Source: Dama dama (taxonomy: Eukaryota; Chordata; Mammalia; Artiodactyla; Cervidae). From it: a stretch of 64,000 nt of DNA. Each line of letters begins with the position of its first letter. The stretch's first letter is position 1. Below are positions 30,145 to 42,100 of this stretch, piece after piece. The notes beneath the pieces were generated by a model. That model was given only the letters and a program-made list of their open reading frames with translations, did not search any database and was not told the origin of the DNA. Where the stretch lies: positions 13,551,001 to 13,615,000 of the forward strand of contig NC_083691.1 of the NCBI RefSeq assembly GCF_033118175.1, in the 5' to 3' direction. Position numbers and translations under genes: made by a program.

Positions 30145-33100
30145 GCCACTGACTGCAGAAAACCTTTATTCCTAGAGTCAAAAGTCAGGTCCTAGAACTA
30201 TAGCCTGCCCACCTCTGAGCTAGCCAGGGCCGGGCGCGCAGAAGGAAGCCTGTGATGGAAGAGGCGACAGCACTCACGACTTGGGCTCGGGACCCATGGT
30301 CTCATCCCAGCCCTTCCGACACGTCCGGACGATCCACTCGTGCTCATCATCATCTGTAAGGGAGGAGGGGGAGCTGGTCAGGCCTTGCCCTGGGAGCCCC
30401 CCAGGCAGGGTTTCAGGACTGGGGTGGTGTCAGAGGTGGACGTTGCTGACCGGATGGAGGCAGGCGCGCATCGTTGGGCTGTTCTGAGCTGGGCCCCTCC
30501 CCAGTATGACATCCACTTAGGGCGCCCCTGCGACAGCTGGTCCAGGCCTTATTCTCTGGGTTTTTCATTCTGGACCCTTCAGAGAACCCATGCTTCCTCC
30601 AGAGGGCTGACGCTTTCTCTTTGCTCGGGTCCTTTCAGTGGGGAGTGGAGAGGAGAAGCTGGGGGCCCTGCAGGCCCACACGTGTTTATCTCCCTCAACT
30701 CAATCCTCGGGATCATGCCTTTCTGTGGACAAACCAACAGGCTCGGAGGACCAGTCGTCTGTCCACAGTCATGGGGTAAGCACGTGGGAGAGCCTAGAAC
30801 TTGAGCCCCGGGAACTTATCTGCATACAAGGCCTGTGCTGTTTTGAAACCTCAGAGAGAGAGGGAGAGAGAAAGTGGAGGAGGGACCTTAGCACACCACC
30901 AGCATCTCTCTGTGCCAGGCCCCTTTGCAGACTGACTCTATTTTCATTTTTCCCCTTTATCCTCTAAACCCACACCCAGCCCTTCCTCTCACCACGACTA
31001 GAGACCCACTCCAATGGTGGGATATGTACCCCTAAAAACGCACGTAACTCTGTAAAATATATCCTGCTGTTTTGTGTGCGAATGTGGTTTTAATTTACAC
31101 AAATGGCATTGTGCTGTGAGTTTCATTGTGTCTCACTTTTTTTTTTTTTTTCACTCAACACGACATTTTCAAGATTTGTTCTTGTTGCGATGTGGACATC
31201 TCATTCTTTGCTCCTGACCGCTGCCTGATATTCCATGGTGGGCTTCTGGCTACTCATCCTCCCTGGGTGGGCACGAAGGATGCCTCCACCTCCCATACCA
31301 GGAATGATGCTGGGACAGATGCTGTGTTCTTGGGCACTTCCCTTGGTGGGTCCGTGGAGACTTTCTCTGGGGCTGTATTCCAGGAGGAGGGTCACGGAGT
31401 CGTGCACATAACTCCATTCACCAGGACTCTCAGCAAAGCCTGTGTGTGTTTGTTTTTTTTTTTCCCCAGCACCACATTGCCAGCCAATGGTCCCTCCCTT
31501 GTTCCTGTCTGCTTCCTGGGGACAAAGAGGACCGGCCCCAATCCCTGACTTCCTGTCTTGCCTCCTGTCCTCACCCTGTGTCTAGCTCAGTGCTTCCCAC
31601 CTAAGAGATGGGAGGATGGAATTACTCATCCTCCTTGGGCGAGAATCCCATGGACAGAGGAGCCTGGTGGGTTACGGTCCATGGGGTGGCAAAGAGTCGG
31701 ACACGACTGAGCAACACTTGGGTGACAAATGGCAGAAGCTGGAGATAAAAGACACTCCTTGAAAGCTAAAACATGGGAAATCCCGCAGAAATCCTGCCCT
31801 CCATACTACAGCCTCCTGCCAGGAACCCCCTTCCTCTTCTGGTCCAGGACCCAGGGAGACAAGACTTTTTATCAGCTTACTGCGTGCTCCAAGCTTTACA
31901 AATGCCAGGTCTCACTGAGTCTTTTGTGAGACCCCAGTAGGGTAGGAGGCTTCCCAGGTGGCGCTAGTGGTAAAAAACCAGCCTGCCAATGCGGGAGACC
32001 GAAGAGACATGGGTTAAATCCCTGGGTAGGGAAGAACCCCTGGAGGAAAGCATGGCAACCCACTCCAGCATTCTTGCGTGGAAAATCTCATGGGCAGAAG
32101 AGCCTGATGGGCTACAGTCTATAGACTTGCAAAGAGTCGGACACGACTAAAGCAACTTAGCTAGGGGAGATTGCCCCATTTTATAAAGAGGCCAAGTCTT
32201 GCCTTCCACGACCAGTGGAATTTAAGCCAAGACTCATCAGACCCTGAAGCCTGACTTTCCACCCCAGGGCAGGCCTGAAGGTGCCAGAAGGCGAGTCCGC
32301 CCCCGTGGAGCAAGCCTCCTCTGTTCCCCACTCCCACTAGATCTCTGTCTGTGGCCTCAGGACAAAGGCTCGCCGCCTGCAAGCTCTGGCCTGGGAAGAC
32401 TGCCCTCGGTAGCCAGCAGGTCTCAGTTTCCCCTGGGGAGGCTGCCGGGGAATCCGCGCGTGGCTGCCACCCCCCCGGGGGTGGGGGCGCAGAGAGCGCG
32501 GCACACAAGGAGTTAAGCGCTGGTGAAGCCCACTTTTGCCACACCGCAAGCAGCCTGGCTGATAATTACAGTTCTGAAGTCTCCAGGCTATTCGAATCAG
32601 CGCAGCTGCAACCTCTTCAGCGGTAACCCTGAAACCAGACCAACGGGGTTTATTGTGCTGAACCAGTCCTCCGGCCCCTCCCTGATCGTTACACATTGAC
32701 AGCAATGGACTTAACAGCCCTCTTCACTACCCCTTTCACTCTCTACCTGGCCGCTCAGCCACCAATTTGAATCACAGAAGCCTCTCCTCCCAGCAGCTGC
32801 TCCCCAACCCTCCCTCCACCTCCCTGGCGCCTCGAGGCGGCTCCCCTGGCCCTGCCACACCAGGGTGAGGCTGCCGAAGCACATTTCATCAATATTTAAA
32901 ATGGAATTAAACCTGCAGCTTTGATTAATGCCTCCCCGATCCCGGGAGTTGTGATTACTATTTTGCAAATTGCGATTGTTGGAATATGTTAATATGATTG
33001 TCTGAGAACATCTTCACCTTCTCGGATAATTTCCACCCCCCCCCCTTTTTTTTTGGTAGGAGGTGAGGGGGAGAGGAGGGGAAAGAAAGATGGGGAAAAC

Positions 33101-36100
33101 ACACCCCACAAACTCTTTAATCAATTGTAAATTATTACCCTCGGCACAATTGCTGGTGGTTCAGAGGAAGGAGAGGGAGATTTCTGGTTTGGTGCATTTA
33201 TCTTGAAAAGTTTTGGCCCCCACTGGCCCAGTAATTCCACTCTGGGATGTTATCCTAAGGGAATAATCTATTTGTCCCAGTACTACTTAGAATCAAGAAA
33301 ACTGAAATAACCCACGCTTCTAAAACAAGAGGATGATTACTTTGTTGTACATTCATTCATTTAACAAGTAATTTCTAAACACTGACTATATGCCAGGGAT
33401 ACAGCTATAGTTTGGTGGTGGTGGGGGGGACACCAAGAGCCACATGAGGGGATATTTAGCAGCTACTGAAAAAAATATGATTATGAAGTCCATATAGCAA
33501 TGTAGGAGAAATGTTTTTGATATGATAAGAAGCAAAAAGAAAAAGGTGGAAGGAGGTCAGAAACAAAATTACATAGTATAATCTGTGTACAAATTATACA
33601 CAGAGGAAAAATTAAAAATAATAAATTGAATGGGAATAATGGTCAGCTCCTAGCAGTAGGGCTAGAGAGGTTCTTCTGTTTTGGATATTTCCCAAATCTT
33701 TTGTTAATATGTATCCACAATAGAAAAAACAAAAATAATCACTGGCTTTTTTCCTACCCTTTAATTTAATGCTTTCATAATTTCATGCATCTTAGTAATT
33801 GAAGTAAGATATTCCTGCTGCTGCTGCTGCTGCTAAGTCGCTTCAGTTATGTCCGACTCTGTGCGACCCCATAGACGGAAGCCCACCAGGCTCCTCCGTC
33901 CCTGGGATTCTCCAGGCAAGAACACTGGAGTGGGTTGCCATTTCCTTCTCCAATGCATGAAAGTGAAAAGTGAAAGGGAAGTCGCTCAGTCGTGTCAGAC
34001 TCTTAGCCATCCCATCGATTGCAGCCTACCAGGCTCCTCCATCCATGGGATTTTCCAGGCAAGAGTACTGAAGTGGGGTGCCATTGCCTTCTCCGAAGAT
34101 ATTCCTAGGTTTCCAGAAAGACCAATAGGGTTCTTGAATTTGTAAAAAGTAAAAAGACCCAGCATAAAAATATTGGTAAAAATGCATAACATTTGGCAAA
34201 TAGGCAAATCTCCTGTGCAGAAGACATCCAAATAATTTAGGTGGATATTCTGCCCTTGAGGAGACTGGGCATGACTTATTCCCTAGATGTGGCCTGCCTC
34301 CTAAGAAGGACTTCCTAAATAGTGACTTCCTCCTAAAAAGGACAGTATAGGAAGGGGGTGGGAGAAAAAAAGGAGTAACTTTTCAGTGAAGAAACCTGAC
34401 AAATACAACTCATTCAAGTGATCAAGGTCAGTGTCAGCAGTGATGTTGTGTGGATAATGTGTAGCCTTGATTTGATGACGATGGCATTTACCTCCTCCCC
34501 TAAACCCATAACCCCAGTCGAACGATGTGAAACCCATCAGATAAATTCCAGTCACGGGGAATTTTAAAAACACTCCTCAAAAATGTCATCAAAAACAAGG
34601 AAAGTCTGAGAGACGTTCACTGTCAAGAGGAACCTAAGGTGATGTGACAACTAAATGTAATGTGGTGTCATGAGCGGGATCCTGGAACAGAATAGAGGCA
34701 TCACGGAAAGACGGAGGAAATAAGGAGGAAGTATGTTGTTACTAATATATCAACGCGTGCTCAGTCACTCAGTTGTGTCCTACTCTTTGCATCTGCATGG
34801 ACTGTAGCCTGCCAGGCTCCTCTGTCATGGGATTCTCCAGGCAAGAATACTCCAGTGGGTTGCCATTTCCTCCTCCAAATATGTCAATGTTAGCTCATTA
34901 ATTGTGATATGTGCACGGTACAATGTAAGATGTTAGTAATAGGGAAACTGGATGTGGGGTATAGTGGGAACACTCTGTACTATTGCTTCAGTAAATTCTG
35001 TATATCTGCAATTGTTCTAAAACAAAACGCTTATTTTAAAAAAATGCCTGAAAATCCAGCATGCTCTGTAAAAGTTGCGATTATTGCATTTTCCAAGAGG
35101 AGTGGAAGTCTTTTCACACACCCAACCATCTGGAATAAAGTCCTTCACACCCTTTTCTCTTTCCTGGGTCCTGCACATCACAATTTATGGGCCTACACAA
35201 ATATGAACAACCACCTAGTGGTTACCAGTGGAGACAGGGAAGGGGGGAGGTGCGATACAGGGGTTAGTGGGGAAGGGTTAGTGTGGGATTATATGAAATC
35301 ATGTATGAAACCTGAAAATTGTAAAGAATTTAAAGCATCTTTCATTCAATTAAAAAACTGTATGAGTCTATGCTTATTGGCATATTTCCTTATGTATTTT
35401 TCCCTCCCACTAGGCATAAACCCAATGCAGGTATATGTCTTATTGACCACTGCACCCAGCATACAGTCGGCAACCAATATATGCTTTGCCAGGTGAAGTC
35501 TCAAGTCAGTCTGTTGCCTTCTGATTTGTCTTTGATTGCTATCAACAAACATTCCTGACACCTATTTCCTGGCATCCAGGTCTCAGCTCAAATGTTACTT
35601 CTCAGTGATCCCTGATCCAGCCACCTTCACTCCCAGTCACTCTATCTCGAGGCTTGCATTCTATCTCCTTCATGGTGTATGGCTCTTGCTGCAATTTTCT
35701 TGTTTATTTATGTGTTGTCTGTCTCCCCATCCACACCGTGAATTCCAGTGAAACCAGGGCCTTATTCACTGTGGCATCGTCAGACCAGTATCTGGCTCAC
35801 AAGAGTGCTCAGCCCACATCTGTTGGACGAAGGAATGAATGAATCAAAAAGCCCAATCCTGTGGCCTGTCGTGTGCCTAGCGCTGGGGACAAGGGGATTG
35901 AGACTCAAAGGCTTGACCTAGGCACTCTGCTGGTTTAATCTGTCTGCTCTTGGGGCACAAAGATATCTTTCCTTTTCTCCCATTTTTTTAACTGGAGTAT
36001 AGTGTGTTAGTTTCTGCTGGACAGCAAAGAGAATCAACCAGACATGTACATGTATCTCTTCTTTTTGGATTTCCTTCCCAGTTCGGTGACCACAGAATTC

Positions 36101-39100
36101 TGGGTAGAGTTCCCTGTGCCGCGCAGTGGGTTCTAATCAGTCATCTACTATATACGTGTGTGACTCTGTCTGTCAGTCTCTCAGTCGTGTCTGATTCTTT
36201 GCGACCCCATGGACTGTAGCCTGCCAGGCTCCTCTGTCCATGCAATTCTCCAGGCAAGAATACTGGAGTGGGTCGCCATTCCCTTCTCCAGGGGATCTTC
36301 CCAAAACCATGTCTCCTGCATTGCAGGCAGATTCTTTACCATCTGAGCCACCAGGGAAGCCCATTACATACATACATAGTAGAGTGTGTATATATATATG
36401 TCAATCCCAGTCTCCCAATTCATTCCACCTCTTGGGCCACAAAGATTTCTTTATTCTGGTTCTCAAACTTTGGAAGTGACCCCGCTGTTCCCCACATCCC
36501 CTCCCCTGCCTGACCCAATGAGTCTCACCCATCACCAGGAGAAAGAGGCATCTTATAGAGACGAAAAGGGGCTGGGAAGAGAGACTCCACATCCGACCAT
36601 GGGATTCCCTGCTGAGAAGTCTTCCCTGCAAAGGCTCCCCACTCCTTCACCCGGACATTGAGACCTTTCCAGCCAGCCTCCCAGGCCCGCCTCACTCTGA
36701 AATGCAGCTACCCTGTTGCTCGCAGTTGACGACAGGCATGTGCTCAGTGCCCCGTGCCTTTGTACATGCCGTTCCGGGGAGGGGGGACACGCGTCCTTTT
36801 GGGAGAGAGAGGCCCAGGGCACGTCCCATTTCTGGACCTTTCTGGATGTAAAAGAGAAGGAAGATCTCAACATGAGTAATAACAATTGTAATATATTTTA
36901 AACACAATCACTTAACAAATTAATGCTTTTAACACAAAGAACCAAATGTAACATAAATGTGCTAGTCTAGAATTTCCATCAAAGAAATAGAAATCCACAG
37001 TGCATTAAGGAGGGTATGGTCAGGAAATGGGGCTGCCTGCATAAACATGGTTTTCTTTCAGGCCTCACACGGTCCTGACTTCACACCCTGAAGAACGTGT
37101 GTCCTCCAAGCCCTCTTCCCCCGCCACCCGGGCCCTGCCTAGAGGTCACTTTCTCTGATCCAGGTCGAGGTCATGGTGTTGGTCACCGTCACCCCCGCCA
37201 GCCAAGGGGAGCCATGATCAATTCACTTCTGGTTTTCAGAACCCAATGCAGATCAAGCACTTAAGAAGTGTTTAATAAATACAGGGTGAATGAATGAATA
37301 AAGAAATGTAAATTTGAGGACATAAAAGTAAGAATCATCCTGTGGGATTGAGACAAAGGGGAAAGAATTTCTTCCCCACCCTCAGCAAACGGAGCTGAGC
37401 GGGCAAAGCAGACATGCCAAGTGCAGGGCTCAGGCCGCTGGCTCCTTTTCCTTCTTTGTCTGGAGGCCATGGACGGGGCAGCCCCACCGCACGGGGAGCG
37501 TGGGTTGTCTGGGCTCATACCTGGGCGCCAGCCACGCTCAGGAAGCGCAAAGCCCTGACTGGCCTGGGGCCGACCTCACAGTGAGGGCAGGCCTGCACAG
37601 GCCACCGAGTGCGGCCCAGGTCACCAAGGGTGGCATTCATGCAGCCTGCAGGTCGGTGCAGGGCTAGGGGAAGAAGTGATCAAACAGCAAATGCAAGGCC
37701 ATCTTGGCTCCCCTGATGGCTGGCAGGGAGACGCTGAGGCACCGTGGGTTAGGGGCATGAGCTTGGGACCGCGGCAGCCACTAGCTTGGAGATCTTGGGA
37801 AGGTGGCCTCACATCTGGGTGCCATTTCCTCATCTGCAGAGGTGCCTGCCTGGAACGGTCCATGGAGATCATTTCCAAAAAGTGCTTAGTATGTTGCCTA
37901 CAGGAAATGCCCCCAAACCAAAGACAGCCAGAAACTATCATTGCAAGGTGGGACTTCAGGCACCTGAGACCGCATAGCATAGGCTGGAAGGAGTTCTGGG
38001 TCCTATGTGAGCCCAGTTGCCAGCCTGCTGGGTGATCTTAGGCAAGTCACTGCCCCTTTATGAGTGGGCTTGTCCATACAGGGGTTTTCACCAGACTTCT
38101 GGGCAAAGGGCAGAGTGAGAACTGGCTGGGCTGAACAGCCCTAGGTGGGCGCCCAGGAGGTATGAGCTAGGGTCATCATTTTGATGGGTCCTTAATTCCC
38201 AAACTGGGTACCTTCAAGGGAGCGTTCTTAAGGAACTCCGCACCCCTGGGACTTCTGGTTCCCTACAAGGGGTGCAGGGAGGAATCGGGGAGGAGGAGGT
38301 CTTTACACAAGGATCAGCATCATAAGGATCAAGAGCTGCAGCTCAGCTAATGATTCTGTTCAAAGCGAGGGGCAGGCCGGGGCAGGCGGGCCCAGAGAAG
38401 GCAAAGGGGTGGATTCAGGTCACCAGGTACCCACAAGCCAGATGTCGCTAGCTCTCGGCACGCCTTTGGGCCAACTGCACTTGCGGTCACCACCGCTCTG
38501 CAGCACCCACCTGGTGTGCAGGGGCCTCGGGTGGGGATTGGGAAAGGGAAGAGACCAGGATGAATCAAGGTGTCCAGCCTCGGGAAAGGAGATGAGGGTC
38601 ACAGTGGCTGAGCACCCAGGAGGTGCAGGGCTCTGTGGGAAGAGGGTCACACCTGTCCCCTCCTCAGCGAGTAAACGGGTTGTCCCCAGTTAGGACGAGG
38701 ACATGGAGGCTTAGGTGGCAGTGAAAGCATTTCCCCACTTCATTCTACCAGCCTGGAGGGGAAAGGCTCAGCGTGCTGGTGTGAGCGTCACCCTCACTGA
38801 GGCTGGCACAAGCGGTGTGCTTCCCTCACAAGTGTGAGCATCTACCCCAGTGTGAGCGTAAATGTGTTCAAGCATGCATCGGTGTGTGCTGAGTGTATAG
38901 GTGGCTGTGTCTGAGATGTCTGGTGACGAGAAGAGAGTGAGCCCCTTCGGGGATCCTCAGCCTGTGTGTGGCACGTGGCATGTGCGTGGCAGGCGGTGTC
39001 TGAGTACCTGAGTCTGCGGTGTGTGGTCAGACTTTGAGGGAGGGGGTGCATCCCACCCGCAGTGACAGCCCAGCATACATCTAGAACACCAGGCCACGCC

Positions 39101-42100
39101 AGGCTCTGGGGCAGGAGCTGGGCTGTGAGAACTGCCCTCTTTCCCCGGGGTCAAGGCCAGTGCATGCTCAGATGTGTTTTGTGAACCATGGCTTCGGGCT
39201 GGGGTGGGAGCCGCATGGCAGACCTGGCGCCCCAGCCAGAGGAGGGGTGCAGGAGCCGAACCCAGAGCCCCAAAGTGCAGACACACCCTCTGCGCAAACG
39301 CAGGGCTTTGGGAGCTGGAGGGCAGGGCTAGGTCGCCGCTGAGCCAGTGCCCACAATTAAGGCGGTCACCAGTGCCCGACAAGAAAGAGGCTTTGAACTT
39401 GGCTGGCAGCGGTGTGGCCAGAGGCCAAGGCCACGGCGTGGCCAATATTGACTGAGGGATCGCTGCCAAGGCAGAGCCTGCTACTGGGCAGGAAGGGAGG
39501 CCCAGGCCGCTCTTGCTTCCCCAGAAAGGAGCATCTTCTGGGATGGGTGGGTGGAGGTCTTGGGGGTGGGGGTGGGGGCGCGGGTGAGGCCAGGCTGCTT
39601 CACCCACTGGGAATAGTGGGGCAGAGCCCGGCGCCCACAGGCTCGTCAAGGCCTATTCAAGTGTAAGAGACATGGGGAACTTGACTGACTCGGGAACTTG
39701 AAAAGGGAAACTACGACACTGAAATTAATAAATGTGATAATTAATGCATTAGGCCTGAATTAATGATTAAATTTAGAAACCCAAACAATGTTATTACACT
39801 TGAAATCAATTTGTGGGCTTGGTTTCCTCAGTTTTCAAGAATTCTCCAGTGTGCACACAAGCTTTTAAGAAATCACAGCCAATTGTTAAAGTCTTGCAGT
39901 CAACCAATCCACCAAGCAAAGTTTTCAAAATCCCTTTGGGGTTTCAACAGCAAAAAATGATATTTAATGTGGGGGTGTGGATATGTTCTGTTTATGTTGA
40001 AATCATTGGGGTGAGACCTCCAGGGTCAGACCTGGGGCTGGATCAGGCTGTAACTCGGGGGAAGAGTGAATCTGGACAACGGATATGGTGGCCTGGTATC
40101 AGGAAGCACGTCTGTGTGCCGGGCACACGCATGCACTCTGCGTGCCTGAGCTCATGTGATCCTCATCCCAGCTTTGTTGCGTGTATAGGTGGCGACGGCT
40201 CAGGTGGTGTTTCCGCTGCTCCAGTTGGTGGGTGAGGTGGCGCTGGTGGTAAAGAACCGGCCTACCAATGCAGGAGACATAAGAGACGTGCGTTCAACCC
40301 CTGGGTCAGGAAGATCCCTGGAGAAGGGAATGGCAACCCACTCCAGTATTCTTGACTGGAGAATCCCATGGACAGAGAAGCCTCGCAGGCTACAGTCCAT
40401 GGGTCTGTACGGACACAAGTGAAGCGACTTAGCACACACAGAACACTCACAACACAGTCGGTGGGTAAAGGGGAAAAGTGCCCACAGTCATCATGACCCT
40501 TGAGAATCTCCAAGGAAGGCCCCAGCCTGGAGAAGGACATCTCACGAAGATGTCACATGTGATTCTGACACAGTTGGGACAGAGTTATTCCTGCTGTTGC
40601 GGTCCTGATGGGTAGCTGGCCTGAGTTTATGGGCCATATTGGTAAAAACAAAAATACACATCCTTAAATACTAGCATCAAAAAAAAAAAAAGAAAAAACT
40701 AGCCTTAGCCCGTGTGTGGCAGGTGTGCCCAGAACAGGAGACCACTAACTCACATCTTCCCACTCACTCCAGAGCACATGCGTGCTAAGCGGAGGAGGGC
40801 GCTAAGTCACAACATCATTTATATTGCCATTCTTCTTGCTTCCGAGCCCCACTTTTATTTTTCAAGCACTCATAATGGCATCTGCATTTACTAAATATGT
40901 TAGTGATGTCCAGCTGCTGTGCACGGGCAGTGCTGGGAAGCCAAGGGCAGGGCCCAAGGTCGCCGGTCGGCCTTCACTCTGCCCCTCTGCTCCCTTCCAC
41001 CCCTGCTCTCCAGCTGCATGTGGACAATGGACTGATGGGGACAGGACTGGTGGTTGGCCCTGTCCTCCAAGTGGCAGATGCTGAGGGCGGAATTAAGGCT
41101 GGGACAGCAGAGATGGCCAGGGGGAATGTTAGGATAAGGATCTACTGAACTCAGCAACAGACCTGAACTCAGTCCTCACGGCAATCTTGCAAAGGCAGTG
41201 TTTTTATCCTGATTCAGAGGGGGAAGGTTTGAGGCTCAGAGAGGTGGGGTTATATGTCCAAGCTGACTCTGCTAATGAGGGGCACAGGCTCACACCCAAG
41301 TCTATCGCTTGAGCTGCAGCCTTCAGCCACTACACACTCTCCTGGAAAATCCTTGTGCAACTGCCACAGCTTTACTCCTCACTGTCTGAAGGTTGAAGCT
41401 CAGCTCCCTGACCTGGCATTCAAGGCTCTCTCCCACCCTGAGTCCCTCTGCTTTGAACGCCCAGCTCAGACGCACTCCTACACACTCGTCAAAGCCCACT
41501 CTGTCCATCACTGCCTAAGGGAGGTCCCCCTCGACTACTCCTCTGTACAACACAGTATCTGGTCTCAGGTACTCCGTCTTGAGTACCTGGGCCCCTGCAT
41601 CTCTCCATGCCTTTGCTCATGTTTTTCCTTCCCTTCCATGCAGCAAAACCCACCTCTCAAGCTTCAAAGCCTAGCCAAACACCACCTTTTTTAGAACATC
41701 AACTTGACTACACATGGGACACCCCTGCCCTTTGCTCTCTGCTCCCCCAGCACACTGTGCTTCTGGCTCCTGGCACCAGCAAAGCAGGGGCACTCTGTTT
41801 TTTGCAGAAAGAATCTCGTATCTGATATTCCACATTAAACATGAATATAAACATCATGGAAAATATAGAATTATGTTGGACTTCCATACACTTATTTTTA
41901 TAGTTTCTGTTATTTTAATTTCTGACCTATATTTTGAGGGGTGGGAGGTTCACTGCAACCTTTTAAACACTTGAGTTCTAGGCTTCTGTCCAGAGAGTGC
42001 CCATCCTGGGTCCTGGGATCAACTACTTATGCATCTGCTCCCCACTCCCCTACCCTGCTACCCCTACTCCCCTCCTTGGCATGGAGCCTTAGGGGGACGT

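Noticed and set aside
33827..33834. CTG trinucleotide run as an expandable microsatellite
   Set aside because: It is the usual (CTG)n-like start of Bov-A2 SINEs; a similar run occurs in the copy at 48733.
34909..35496. 195-codon plus-strand open frame
   Set aside because: Starts in an old LINE 3' end and continues in A/T-rich unclassified sequence, with no coding character.
38957..39649. 230-codon minus-strand open frame in the MORN5 intron
   Set aside because: Low-complexity Pro/His-rich product, no recognisable domain, no splice or promoter context; explained by base composition.
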